64,000 bases of DNA from Takifugu bimaculatus (Eukaryota; Chordata; Actinopteri; Tetraodontiformes; Tetraodontidae), in the NCBI GenBank assembly GCA_004026145.2, contig CP034996.1, forward strand, positions 13,389,641 to 13,453,640, written 5' to 3'. The translations under genes and the position numbers were made by a program. Below, one piece after another: positions 35,998-50,900 of the stretch (position 1 is the first letter of the stretch; each line of letters starts with the position of its first letter). Below the pieces are notes generated by a model. It saw only the letters and a list, made by a program, of their open reading frames with translations, made no database searches and was not told the origin of the DNA.

Positions 35998-38900
35998 CTG
36001 AGGGGACAGCCATGAGTCAGTGCTCTGCAGTAAAACTGACGCACGCTGCAGCTGCTGCTGCCTCATCCCTGCGTAGCTGCTTCTGCAAATGCTGCTCTAA
36101 CATGTTCAACTCACAGACACTTCCTTGCCGAGGCTCATCTCTGCCAGCACTTTCTTTATGCCCTCGCCGCTCCCCACCTGCCAGATGGTGGCTTCCACGG
36201 GCTGGTTGGTGATTGGCCAGTCCCTGGCCTGGAGCTCATACCAAATAGTGCTTAAAGGGAAGTACAACCACAATGTTACCAGAAGTTCTTTTGACTCAAA
36301 TCAGGCGTGAAGGTACATTAAACCAGCAACCCAGTGCACACGCAGAACTCACCCGAAGGCGTAGACGTCAGCGGAAGTGGAAAAAGGAAGCTGGCTCTCG
36401 TTGTTACCTGGGCTCATTTTGCGTACGATCTCTGGTGCGAGGTAACAAATCCAGCCATGAGGCAGCTTCAGCTTGTTCTCTCGTCTAGAAGACATTGTAA
36501 AAGGAAGAGAGGCGTCATAAAGAGATGTGTTAACTTTTGTCGCTGCAATTCAATCCTCGCACGCAAGAAGGCTGATTTATATACAAGTCGGCTAAATTCC
36601 AACCATAAATTCTGGAGATTTCAGCCAAATGCACAAAGCAGCCGCTGCCAGAGGGCTGCAGGACTCCAGCCTGTGCGGAACTCAGCAATTATTATAAATC
36701 ACGGCCCTCCCCAGGTAATGGCAGCGAGGAGCAGAGGAGCAATTCAGCCAAGCGTGTGGTTTTAAGGTCTTGAGTGTCCCTTTCTCACCTCCCCTCTTGA
36801 ACGACTCCCGAGATCCCAAAGAGACCGAAGTCTGTGATCACCACTTTATTGGTGTCATGAAAAACGTTCTTGGACTTCAGATCCTTGTGCACGATGCCTT
36901 TAGCGTGAAGATAACCCATTCCCTGTGTGGGAGGAAACAATGGCCGTTACAGTCTCACACCTCATGCGCTTCATATTAATACAGATTAGAATAAAATTAA
37001 AAATACCTTTACAATCTCCTGAGCGATCTGTCTCGTCTTGTTAATGTCCAGAGTGTTTTTGGTGTCTCTGACAACCGAGTACAGCGTCCTCCCTTTGCAG
37101 AAGCTGCAGCCAGAAGGAAGAAGTGATGTTTTTACAGCTGAAACCCAGGAAGTTGGAGTTCAATCTTACCTTGTGATGATGGCCAGATGGGGAGGGGCCA
37201 TGCAGGCGCCCATGAAGAGGACCACGTTCTCGTGCCTGGTCTGCCTGTAGTTCATCACTTCCTTCTTGAAGAGCTTCAGGTGGTCCTGGTTGTTCCCGTC
37301 GATCTCGAGCAGACGGATGGCGACCTCCCCGTGCCACCGACCCTTGTGCACCCGACCCCAGCGGCCCTGGCACCAGCAAAACACCTCAGCACACAGGACC
37401 CTATTGGGTCGGATTTCTCAATTTCCGTCAGAATTCTCACTTTTCCGATGAGTTCTCCGAGGTCCAGCTGCTCAAAGGGGATGTCCCACTCCTGCAGGTA
37501 CACGCTGGTCTGGCTGGCCTTACGGCAAATGGGGCCCTTCCACTGGTTTCCCCTAGAGCTGGGGAGGTCGTCCAGGTCGTCGCATTCACCGTCGGAGCCC
37601 ATGCTGAACCGCATGTCAAACCTCATGTCCTCCCCGTCGTCCTCATCGTCCTCTCCATCCTCGTTTTCTTCCTCGTATTCTCGTTCTCCTCCTCGACATC
37701 AGGATCTTCATCTTCAGCCTCAATGTCCTCCTCCACTTCCTGTCAAAGCACACACTAGTTTAGAGTGCATTAAAGGAAGACGCTTATTTTTATTTACTGC
37801 TATGTAACTGAATAGCAAAAGTGAATAATATACAGTGGCTTTTTTTCTAAACGTCGCCCGTGTTAAGAGTCTTTTTTCCATGAACTAATTAAAACTATTA
37901 ATAATTGTGTCTGTGTTTGGATAGCAGGAACTAAACATGGTCAAACTTACCATCATAGTCATAACATACAAAAATATTATTCCCACAGGAAGTGGAGGGC
38001 AGTTAGGCCGTGTCCCAGCTGCAACATTCTTCTAAATTTAAGACACATTTTCAAAGACACAGCCTCATATAACGTAGGCAGTGATCCACCCGACCTCCCA
38101 CAGCAAGTCTATTCATGTTACAAGCCAGTCCCTCTGAATGATTGACCCCAGTCGCCTTGATTTGACAACTCATTTCACAACAACACGTCTACCATTATGA
38201 CCCAGATCACTGTTTAAGCTTTATCTAAGGTCACCACACCGGCTTGGATCATGTGCCGCTGTGTTTCCTGAAGATGTTTGCGCTCTATATTATTCAGTGA
38301 GCTCCATAATGACACCTGGGTTTATGAGTCCTTCAGCTACTTTTATTGCTTCTGACATCCTGCTACTGCCTTTGATGGATGACAATATTCCACTCAATAA
38401 AACCTGAAGAGAATCTCAATTTATGCCGCGGGTGAAATGTGAATTTATGTGTATTTTGTTTTCGTCTTGCGGCGTTACCTCTTCATCTTCATCCACGACC
38501 AGCTCGGCGCGTATGTCATCCTGCGGATTGCTCGATCTCATTGCTGCCGATGCGGAGAGAAGTCAGAGGTGTTTTTATACTCACGGGCGTTTCATCGCAG
38601 AGTCAAGACAGTTTAAACAATTTGAGATAAAAGTCTTACACGGTGTCTTGGAGGACATCGGGGTGGAAATGAGCAGGGCCTGAGACATCTGTGGAGAAAC
38701 AGAAAAATGCTTCCTTACACCCACCTGCAACTGCAAGGAACTACATTCTTGGCCTTATTTATAGAGCTGATTATCTGACAAGACTGATTTGGTGTGAATC
38801 AGACATCTCAAGGCTCTGGGGACATGTGCCATCTCTATTACATCAAAGAACTACATGCTACTCATCTTGTAAGGCTCAAGGCCCCAAATTAGCATATATT

Positions 38901-41900
38901 CAAAAAAACCAACAATGTTTCCAAAATCTATGACTATTCTCAGTGTCCATGTATGGCAGGAGTTCTTGAACATCTCTTTACTTATCAGAGTAATATGTAT
39001 TGACCAGTAACATTAATAATTATGGGTTAAACACACTTTAGGTTCGGTCCTTAACGAGGAGGGGTTCGTTACCTCAGCATGACCACAAGAGGGCGGTATA
39101 CATATCTTTTCATTTTGTGGAGCTCTCAAAGCCATTTTTGTTTGTCAGTGGTAAAAATTATCACCTCTGCTAGATTACAGATAAAATATTTCAATAATAT
39201 CACAATTTCCATTGGCATTAAATGCTCCAAAAAGGAAAACATCATGACGCACCACATGCAATTAACGACTTCACATGCAATTCCCCACTACTACCAGTAG
39301 ATGGAATCAAAAAGCCATTCAGTATAAACACACAATCCAACCGTTGTTGCAACCACAACCCTAAAAGCAAACATGCAGAGAAGAGAAAGCGGCAGGGCGT
39401 TTAAGGGTCGGGGTGCGAAACAGTGATGGGAGGGTAATAAAACCCAACAGTGCTGGACACTCGACTCACCTGGGAAAATAAACTGCTGTCTGTGCTGAAA
39501 GTAGCAGGCAGCTTCAAAAAAGAAAGAGAAAGAGCAACGAGCACAGTGAGGAGAGAGTACAGGACGCAGAAGCTCCTGGATTAAAATGCAAAGCTGTTCT
39601 TAAGGTGGAACAGGAGTGATTTTTTTAGTCCAAACTAAGTGTTTTTGTTAAAAGCTGATGGCAAGGCAACATATTTCGATACGTATTCAGTGTATGCAGA
39701 CGAGAGCGTCAGTAAGGCTCACCTGGAAAGTTGAAGCGGCTATCCCGGTGGCCTTTGGGCGAGGGGTTGGGTGGTGGTGTGGCACTGGGAGGATTGCTCT
39801 GCTGGAAGGGTGCAGGAGAGGAGGGTGTGGATGAGGTGGTGGAGGACGGGTTGCTGCTGGAATCCAGCTGATTCAGCACAGGAGGATGATCCTGTTGGAA
39901 ACAGGAATAACCAGGAATAAATAGGATCCAATCTTATTTTATACTTCAAACAACCTCACAAAATAAAGAATCTACAGCCACAAGTTTCTCATGAAGGTGA
40001 TGCCCTAAAAGTGATGTAGTCAAGCAAAATATGGACTTCAACTAACTTTCCATCGGATCACAGAGTCAAAGCAGATGCGTAAAGGCCTCGTACTTTTTTC
40101 GTGATGGCCTTTGGTAGCGTGCCGAACTGTGGCGCTTCCTGCGGCCGGTCCACTGGATTGTTGATGTCTGATGGAACGGATCCAGTCCTCCGAATCTTGG
40201 CGACTGGAAGGAAAGATTGGAAATGTCACAGCATGTGCGTGAAAGCCGGAATGTCCGGCACCTGCAGTGTCAGGATGCCAACGAGGCTTACTCGGTAGGA
40301 AGGAGATTCTGCAGGATGGGGCTTCCTTTGTACATTTATTGTGGCACTTTAATCTGAAAAAAAAAAGAAAGGATCTGTTAATGCTCAGATTGATGGATGC
40401 TGTGGACTTGATCTTTCACTTGTAATAATATAATTACACTGCTAATTAAATTTGCCCCATTAGTCAGTCGGTCAGTGGTAAAAGGCTCAACTTACCGACA
40501 GTGTTTGCATTTAACCCCGAACATCATGTTCTTCTGGCACACCTGACATGTCTGAGACAGCCAGGACTTGGTTGAAAACCTGAAATAAATATGGAATTAT
40601 TGTCAAATTTAGGATAACCCATGGCGTGCATAAAGACCTTTCTACCTGTGTGTGACTGCTAGAGCAATGTCCCTTCTGACTGTCTGTGGGGAGCTGCGAT
40701 GCACTGCTATGTTATCTGGAGGAGGAGAAGGGAGGAGATTTAAGATATAATTGTGCAAATGTCACACATCCAATAGTAGCTATGCTTTCTTTAGTTAAAA
40801 TACTACTCAAAGGACTAAAAGTGTCCCATTCGACCCGAGCAGCAACATGCAGATGAACGCTTGACTCACTTTTAATGACACTGTGCTCCTCCAGGAGGGT
40901 GGGCGTCCCAGGCAGGGTGTATGACGTGGTACCAGTTGGGGTGGCTCCGGGCGTACGTGTGGGCATGATGTGGTAACGGGAAGGCGAGTCCTCACACCCA
41001 TTTCCATTGACTTGCATGTTCAAAAGCAATTTATTCTTTTTGACACACCTAGAGATAAGAGATAAGAGCAAAGCTGACTGAATAGAGAAGAGAATAGAAG
41101 CTCTTCATGCAAACACAGTCTATGCTGCAGGTTATGCAAGGACTGGAAAAAGGCCCGTTGGACTACTTTAACAGAGCTGGCACAGGTTAGCTAATGACAT
41201 TCTTAACACCTGAACTAAAGCAAAGGCTTTATACTTTTACACGTGCGCTCACATGTGACTTAGGGTATATTTTTTTGTTAAGTAGGACCTGGTTCACATT
41301 AAAGTTGCAATAGTAGCAGGACACCCAGGCACGTGAAACACGCACGCGCTCGGCTCAAGACGGCAATATTTAGTTAACGGAACATGTTGTTTCCTCCCCC
41401 GGTTTTCTTCTCATAAACAGACACGTTATTCTAGATAAACATGTGGCTTGTTTGTGTATGCACATGCAGTCACAATAGAGAGAGACAGGCAGACAGAGAG
41501 ACAGGCGGAGAGAAAGACGACATACATCCTGCCACCTCCGAGCATTACTCTGAGGAAATACTTCCTGTTTTGACATGAGTCATAATCTCTGGGAATCTGT
41601 GCTGGGATTAGCTCCACGCAAACAGTCGGAGCAGAGCGGCAACAGGATGTGAGAGAAGGAGAAGCCCCAGAAAGTGCAGAGACTCATCAGATGTAATGAG
41701 GAACATAACCCGGCAACGTGACCGCGCCGATGGTCAAACCCTTTATTGTTCTTTTGTTGAGGCACGATGGGGTACCACCTACCATTCTGTCATTCTGTCC
41801 CCGTACTTACAACTGGAGCTCACCTGTTCTAGCACTGTCTAAATTTAGGTATCACATAATGATTCTCCAGCATCTGGAAGATTCTAATCCCAAATATTGT

Positions 41901-44900
41901 TATTTTCTTTGAGGCCATCAGTTCTTACTGTGGAAACTGTAATCTTATCGCCTATGAACATGTGTAATTTCTCTTTTCCTCTCAGTAATAAACCTGTGAA
42001 ATGAGGGACAAAGATTTGCTACAGAGAAGTTTTAAGTGAGGTGAAGGAGTGCCGGAAATATTTGAGGGGAATTTCTTTAAATAAAATTCAAATTTATAGC
42101 AGTCGTTTGTGAAGGAGCCAAGCACACCGGGGTGTAGGTTACGTAATACTGATAAAGAACAGCAAAGAAGCTTCAAGAATCAGAGAGCAGCGAACCAAAA
42201 ATGTTCTGAAGCTCTCCTCCCACAACATTCTCCTCCACACTCCCAAATGCCCGCGAACTCGTGGAACCCGATACCTGATTCCCATTTGATCCTAATCTGC
42301 CCTACTTATTAAAGAAGACGGCTAAAAATACGTTTGGAACACCTACCTGCTGGCAGGCGGGTCTTCGATGCGGTGGCCCAGCTGAGATTCGTGGCTTTTG
42401 CTGCGCGTCAGGGTTATGTTGGGGAGGAGGTGCAGCACTTTGCGTGACGGAGGTGGCGGGGTGCAGGGGGGCTTTAGTCGGTGACGCCTCTTGGATGGTG
42501 GAGTTATGGGTGGGGTGGAAGTGCGTCCGTGGAGCCGGGACGTGCGAGGTAAAGGCATCGGGAAGGGATCCGTGAGAGGGCCTTCGTTGTGCAAGTACGA
42601 CGCGAGTGCCTCGGGCGTGGGTACCGCTGACACCGAGCCGGAGCGGGGATGAGGGAAGGTTGCACAGGGGGTTGATGGAGTGGAGTGAATGGAAGAAGGA
42701 CGGGCGAGAGGCGAGGGGCTGTGAGGTCGCAGTGGAGTCCCCAGGTTTGCGAGCTGATCTGCGGTCAGTAGAGAGCCGCTGTCCCTCCGCGTGGGTTCAG
42801 AAAGCCAGGAGTTCCCGTCTTCCTTCAGCTCACCTCCTGCACCACAGGAGATAAAAACACCACCAGTAAAAAACCTGAGGAGAGGTTGTGGCACATGTTC
42901 TCATGGAGGAGCCTCAAAATGTTCCCCATACCTGATTCAGTGGCACTCTTCAGACAGGAGAGGGCAGCAACCAACCTGGCACATTCCTCCGAGCTGGAGC
43001 CGAGTCTTCGCATCGTGTCCCTCACCTGAGCACCTGTCATCTGCAGTAAAGCGTCCAGGGACAGCTTCGCTTCCAGCGCCTGCACGGGAGCAGCATGGAG
43101 GACAAGGCACAAAAGATAAAGACAAACCTGGAATGGAAGTCTTTCCAAAAAGCTGCCCTTGGAGTCATGGGTTTGGGGGGAATTTTAGAAGGTGGAAGCG
43201 GCAATACAAGTAGCCTTTTAGCCACCAGTGAAACGACCAGTGAAAATTAAGTCATATCAACAAAGCCGGGATCTCAAGTGCTCTCTTTTTTGTTTTTAGC
43301 AGAACTGAAGCTAATCCTTTCTTTTCCACAGTGTATAAGCAATCTAAAAGATTGATGAGGGAATTTTAGTTCTTTAAAAAGACTTTCCAGGACATTTAAA
43401 GAAAAGACAGCTCACTGTTCACTGTCTCAAAGACATTTCTTGCGGCGTCGCAAAAGGACGGCCGAGCAGACAACTACAAAAAAAAGGCCGGTCTGTTTAA
43501 ACAGCTCCATGAAAGCATGCCCTGACGCTGCAGTGGGCTAAACAACATGTGCTGCTGGAGGATGAATATCAGGATTTAAGGGCAGCATGCAAGGGTATTA
43601 AGTGGGTCATGGAACCTCTGACATGTTCTGTTCCTGGAAATAAGATAAATCCTGTTTGTTTTGGACGTTTGCATAGAGTAAAATGCAGATTAAATAGCAG
43701 CGTCAGCGTGATTTAATATCTACAGAGAACGCTGTAAAGACATTTATCATCTTTCAGTTCAAAAACACGTCAGTGAAGAGGATAAAATAAAGGGCATTTC
43801 TCTGGGAGGCGGGGAAAGGCAAGCAGACAGACGTGTAGTAGGCAGCGTGGACACACACAGGTTAACACCGCACAAGTAGAAGTTTCTAGTAGTCGGGAAT
43901 AGACAGAGTGGGAGGCAGACTGGTGGGTTAGATAGAAGAGAAAATCTATGCTCGACTGCAGCGGATCCTGCGGTGATTGACAAATAAGAGAGGAAGGAGT
44001 TCTGAAACTTATTTTTATCTGGACTAAAGGACACACAGGTCTGCATCTACCGTGGCAACCGGCCCCTAATGAACAGCTTGTCAAATTACACCTCATCATG
44101 CAAATGGAGTCTCAGCTGATGAGGACGCGCCGTCAACCAAAGGCCGGAGCGAAAAAAGAAAGGTGGCAAAATCGTATAATTAAGGACCTAATGTCAGTGT
44201 TGCCTAATAAACGACACTAACAAGGCTCCAATAACCAGAACACCAGGATATATTGAGATAAAACATATTGAGACAAGGGAAAAACTCACAAATGACAAAA
44301 GGAAACAGTGGATAATCCTTTTTTTCAGAATGGGAAGTACGCAATTGCTTATCAGTCGAGTCAAATTCTTGCTCTGAGATGGTAAACATTGATCAACAAA
44401 ACTGGGGCAGTCCCCCTCCTACAACCGTGCATCCAGTATATGCAAAGGAAGTACACACACTCACATGAACGCACATGTAACCACACAAACAAATGTGATA
44501 TTCAAAGAAGCTGCAGAACCTCCTGGTGACTCACAAAAACACTACAATCTGAGCAAAACTAATAAGTGAGGAATGAGGCTGTGGGCCTACTAATGTTTAG
44601 AAAAATGGGTCATTGTTGTGCTATAAGGGCCCTACGTGTTCTGGAAACTCCCAGGAGTGCAAGGCAAATGAGCACTTTTACTGTTCTATCAAGGCTGAAG
44701 TCTCTAAAGGGAAACTGTTGAGGTCTGAAGAGCAAAGGAAGCATAGCAGATAGGACCAAAACTGTTAACGCAAGACAAATATCCCCTCCTGGAGTCAGGC
44801 GGCAAAACTCAGCACAGATTGTGCACTAACCCGAAAAATATCGGAGAATAACATGGGCAGAAAGGTGTCAAATAAGCAGGTCACGGCGGGGTCGCGCAGC

Positions 44901-47900
44901 ACAGACAAGCAAACAAGACGGAGAAAAACATAGAGCCAGATCAGAGAGTTCAGCAGCCAGCAAGAGAGGAAATGACACAACAATGTGATAAACCAATCAC
45001 GCAAAACGAAAAGAGGAATCTGATTCATTTTAATCAGCTGTGGAGAAGCAGCCAGTTGCTGGAGTCAGCTGACGGTTCTGAGGATGTCACGGTGGTCCGA
45101 GGACAAGAGGAGAACAGGAACTGCTGCCGAACAACTGAGGAGGAGTCTGGCTGCTGCTAACTGTCTGCAGTTTTAAACAGAGCAGCTTCAAAATGGCAGC
45201 CGACCGCCGCACTACACTACAATCACTTGACCACATTTGTTTCTTTTAATTTACATTGAAGTGGATCAGAGGATTCATCCAGATGTGGGCATCAATCTGG
45301 AAATTGTTATTGTTCTAAGCTACAAAGAGTTGACAGAACTATTATAAGAGCGTCTTCAGAGAGAAGGTGGAATTAATGAGAAAAGGCAGAATAACAAATG
45401 CCAATTTTACCCAATTTACCTGCAGCAAAAGCCACATTAATGACTTCCAGCCAGAACAGATGGAACGGCAACGTACCTGGATGAGCTCCGGTCGCAGGTT
45501 GATGGTGCGTAACCAGTCTCGTGAGTGTGGGTAGCTGTCCAGGGCCTCGGGCCGCTCCGTCTCTGGCACTTTCTGCTTGCACTGCAGCTGTTTACAGATG
45601 TATTTCATCAGCTTCACCTGCAGGGAGCAACATGGGATGAGCACAGGCAGAGAAGGGACTCGTTCTGGTAGCGACATGAACACTTTGTCAGCATTAGGCG
45701 CAATAAGACCGTATCTATGGAGACATATACCGGTATATATTTTAATCAAGGTTATTACGACTGACACAATGCACGACGTCCTCTGCATGCACTTCTGTCT
45801 GAGCTCCGTGCACCTCAGAGGGAATGAAGTCGACCTGTTTATCTAACCTGACTTTCCCGCGGCCGCAGTGCAGAGGACACTTAATTAGATATAAACAGCT
45901 ATTATCATACCGCAGAGCAATATACTGGTCATCTAATGTGAGCATCTGCGACGCTGGCACAGCAAACAAGTGTATTTGGAGCAGCTTAGTGACATAATGA
46001 TGGAGAAAAGTACCCCGGGAGCAGTTCATTTGGAGTTTGTTTCAGGGATACAGCACTTTCCTTTCATCAGAACAAGAGTTTAATTAAATACCTGTCCTGA
46101 CATGAACTCTTTGGTCAACAAACACAAGTCCAATATATAGTTTGATCCTATTTCATGATGATAATAATGAACTCTGATCCCGAGGTCCTTTGAGCAAGTG
46201 TTACAGTGACCAGGATGGTGTAGGTTTGCAGCTGTGCAGCTCATATACGATGTCTCCTTATCTGTGCGTCTATCTGTCAGAGTCCGTTCCAGGCGGCAGC
46301 GCCTCCAGATGAGCCGTGTAACACCAGCTATCTCTCAGCCTACCACGCACCTCTCAAGTACCTGAGCAACAGAAGGAGCTGCTGCCATTATCTCCTCATT
46401 CAGCACTCTCCCTCTAACCAGACAGAAACTTCACCGAGCCGTGCCCGGAAAAGTGCGGCCATGGGATCTGAAAAGGCTGCAACAAGAGCATCGCAAGTGT
46501 GGCCCAACGGGAATGAAAGAAAAGAGAGAGAGAGAGAGGAGGTAAAAACTCTCTGCGCTAAATGTGACTGCAGCTTTTTACTCAGCAATTATCCGCTGCA
46601 CTAAGAGCACGATAAAATAACAATTACACCACGCATTACTGAATGCAAACAGAGAACATGACTTTGCTAAATGCTGAAATATCATGGAAGGGCCGCGTTG
46701 GAGCAGTTTAGAGAAACATTCCGCGCAGCAACGCAGTTTTAAATGGTTGGCAGCACATGTGCAATAGCTACCCGGACAGGTGTGCGAAATAGAAAGAGGA
46801 GCTTAACTGCTAATGTTCATTTCATTTCATGAGTGGAGGAGAGAGTCTGGCATCCCGCTCTGCCCTTTTCCTTCATTTGTATTCATTCGCACTGGCTCAT
46901 ATAAAAACTATTAGCAAATGTGCATCATTGGAAGGAACCATACGCCAAGAAGATGAACAGACAGATGATCTATCAGCAGCTACCCTTGAAAACAGCAGAC
47001 ACATTATTCACTGTGCTCTCATCAAGGGTGTGAATTCAATGTTTCTGGAGCCGTGGACTTGTATAGCCAGCAGTAAGAGGCCTCTATTTGATGTGGCTAA
47101 TTAGCTAGCCTCCTACTTCTTCTCCCTATACACCAGTGCAGGCCTGTGACGTCAGGTTACCTAGCAACCCTCTTCTGAGGCGTCAGCAACATTTCAGCGG
47201 GATTTTCCCCGCACAAACAGACCAGAACAATGCGTTGCAACATAAAAGAATGTCATCATCACGTGTCTTCACATGATTTCAAATGGGGCAGTAAAAAAAA
47301 GAAAAAAGACCCGGTCAGCTCTTTTAACGGCACGCGGAGTTCATAACGACCATTAACACGCTGTGCAAATAAGGCAGATGGAAATTACACAGGTCCCAAA
47401 ATCCCTCACTGATATCAGTATAATGTGGCGAGAGCGCAGTCAGGCCCACATCACCAAAGCAGAAGATAATGACAGGCTGCGTGCAGATTATTTTTGGCTC
47501 AGACTGGGGAGAAAAAAAAAGCAGCATTTGACATGTGGCCTGGAGGTGGGAGGAAGGGGTGGGGGTGGGGCGGCGATGGCGTCAGAGCCCACCTGTCGGT
47601 GCAGCCAAACAACACCATGGCAACGGCGCAGCGCTGTGACGAGATGAATGACAGCCAGCGTGAGGGCCATCGGGTTGGGGGGGGGGCGTCCCTGCAGCCT
47701 GCCCGACACAGCAGGCTCTTGTTTTCTAAAGCCTCTCGCTGACACGGACGCTTTGGTGCACCTGCCGAGGATAGCGCGGCCAACCTGAGACCTGAGCTAC
47801 GCCATCCCTTCAAAACGCACAGGGAGGTCGGCTCATTGCTCTCGGCCTAAAAATGCTCGGCCTTTCTTGTTGACGCCGGCAAATAAGAAGCCTGGAAGCA

Positions 47901-50900
47901 TTCTGGGACCATGTAGGACATACTGAAAGGGTGAAGACCTAAATCCGATCCCGGTGCTTCCCCGACATTAACACAAAGAATACACAAAACTCTTCTTTAA
48001 TGTCTTCTGTTGTGGGCTGTTGCGTTGCTGTAGGTGAAACGGAGCGTGCCATCGGACGCACTAGCGCGTGAACCGGGGGAGCCAGTGCAAATTTTAAACA
48101 AACTTTAATGTCACAGCGAGCGGCAGCGGCGGCGTTCTAACGGCCGACACGTGGTTTTATCTGCGCGCGGCTCAAAGGAAAATATTAAAATGACGAAGCA
48201 GACGCGGGCGAGACTTCTGGGGTGGGCTCAAAGTACATGGTTGCCGTAGACAATAGTCTGCTGCCCCTCCTCCAACATGCTAATCGGTGCTGTTGACCCC
48301 TGCACACAGCTTTGGGCTTATAAGGGGGGCCGACGTTGGGATGGTGGATTTACGTTACATAGATACTGTATGTACATATACGAACTAGAAATATAAATTT
48401 GAATATATATATATATATATATGGTGAGTATATATATATACTTGCTAGGTACAACAACCACCCTACATCACCCCCACACAGAAAAATCAGTCAGACCTCA
48501 AAATTACAGGATGTAATGCAACTCATCCTGGGCTGGTTCGAGAATAGCTTAAGGCCTGCCTACACCGATTTCCACATCAGGCGGTCCATTCTGACCGACT
48601 ACAACAGTCGCGCTGGAGGGTGGCGGGGGTGTGGGGGTGTGTGTGGGGGGGGGGGGTGAGGAAAGAGAGGCAGCATTGCAACAGTCATTTAAGTCATATT
48701 TCCTCAATACCCTCGTGTGGGCTACAGCCTCCATTGTCTTCTCCTCGGCAGAGCTGTTGTCAGGTCGCAGGCAGCGGCCCAGCCGATTGGCTTTGGCTCT
48801 CCCCTCCCCTTCCCTCGCTCTTCTCCCCTCTCACACAGGCTATTCGCGTGTCACTTCATTTTCTTATTTAACAACCAACCCTGAAAATGCGTAGGAAGAA
48901 AGACAGCTAAATATAGACACAGCCACAACAGCTTGCACGGCAAACTCTCCGCAAAACAGCGAGGAGACAAAACAGAGCGCGGCTTTGCGGCGCGCTGATT
49001 AAAAAGATAAGACACGCTGTTACATAAAGAATTAAGAGGGAGCCGAAAAAGGCCCTCACACGAGCACGTGAACTCGGGCCCTGCGAGTTGTTGATATGAC
49101 GCTTTTGATGAAGCAAAAGTCCAGGGGGAGATGCAGCGGCATAAGAGGCAGAGACGAGGTTGAGTGGGATTAACATGTGAAAACTGAAGTGGCGGTTAGC
49201 ACTCCATCTGAGGGGCCGCTATCATTATCCTATCACTAGCCAGGCATGGGGAAAAACACACAGTCCTGGAGAGGACTAATAAAGCTCTCTAGATGAGGGT
49301 ATAAAATGAGATCAAGCCTCTCATGTTGGCGCAACAGGGGAGGCGATCCCAGTTTGGAGCACGAGTGCAGCAACTACTTTGACCTCAGGTCATATCATTT
49401 TATCACAGGCGGTAAAGTAGCCAAAAGCTTTAGGAGAGCCATTATGTCTGGCCTGGGCCCGCCACAGGTGGCAACACGGTGGAACAGCTGCAGGTCAATA
49501 CTAGAAATCAAGGTTGGCCTGGAACACAGAGGAGTCCAGAGCTGATTCCTGTATGTCATAGGTCCGTTAGACAACTTCCAGAGTTGGTCGGGTTTTTCCA
49601 CCCATCAGTTCCGTGCACGAATCAGTTTCGCCAGATTCAAACAATGTCGGAATCTTCGCAGATTTCTGAGCGACTGCTGAGCTGTCAGGGACAACAGGGG
49701 GACCGTCAGCTTGTGTTGGCGTGGAGCGGCGGCTTCTCCGCACTTCTTCTGTTGCATAAATGACAGGTGGGTCTCAAGAATGGCCCGGATCACTGAATCG
49801 AAGCAGCCCGAGGATAATTACGCAAAAGAAAGAATAGCCTGACAATTAAACGAGCAGAATTTCAAAGAGAAAAAAAATGAACAATCCTGGACAGGCACCC
49901 GAATGTTCGGCTAAATGCTCCGACCTAAACACACTCCCTGACTGAAGAAAAGCACAGCAACAGTCGGTGTAGTTGACCTACAAGATTCGCAAACAGAAGA
50001 AACAGACAGAAGGAACAATTTATATAAACCTCAAAATTAGCTCAAATAACTAACGCTTGACTTTAAAATAGCCTGGGAGGCATTAACGGCCTCCAAGAGA
50101 GCAGGACAGCCTTAGCGGTGTCGTGAGGAACAATGCCGGAGACGGCGTACTCCAGGAAGAGCAGATCACTTCCTGTTCTGCAGCCACGGAGTTGAAATTA
50201 CACAGGAAGAAGAAAGAGAGAGAGGAGGGCAGAGCAGGACGCGGACCTGCCTCCACGCCTGGAGAAATGATTCAAGACCAGTGCTGAAATCAGCCTCAAC
50301 TGTTCAGGACACTCATACGTACACTTTATTGTACCCAAGGTCGCTGTAGATGTAGGTTGGGGGAGGGGGGGGGGGGCTGGAAGCAAAACAGTTCAGATCA
50401 GATTTTAATACTTTGCATTTTTCATCTAATACTGGGAGTCTCCCCTCCTGCCTGTGAACAGTTGTTCCCACACACTCGCTTGCCAAATTTCATCTCATTC
50501 CTGCCAGAACGCTTAAACATACAATGATATAATGAAATTGGATCAAGAGCCAGAGCAGGATGGCTTCATCTCATCCTCGTTCAAAGGATGCTTCTGCACC
50601 CCGACCCCGGCGCGACCATCCGGATTACAAACATGTGGAGCAGATGCCGCTCTTTTTCTGCCGTGCTGACGGAGTTAAAGAGGCTGGCAGGAGCGTGGCT
50701 GCTTAACTTGGTTTCCTTTCTTTTATCATTTTGAAGGTCACAGACACACACTCACACACACAAAAAGAAAAAACCAGCCCAGGTTTTATGCGGATGAATG
50801 GTAATGCTCTGAGCTTTCTGGGACATGGGTTTAGAGGGGCAACAGCACAACTGTTACACAGAAATAAAACAGCCACGGTTGACTGATAGCCCTGAGCCAA

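Noticed and set aside
37187..37807. 206-codon plus-strand open frame opposite ksr1 exons 14-15
   Set aside because: Antisense shadow. The minus strand carries conserved kinase-domain sequence with correct splice sites.
38537..38545. CAG acceptor for ksr1 exon 13 upstream of the chosen AG
   Set aside because: Using it reads into a TGA after a few codons, and it does not fix the exon 14 frame break.
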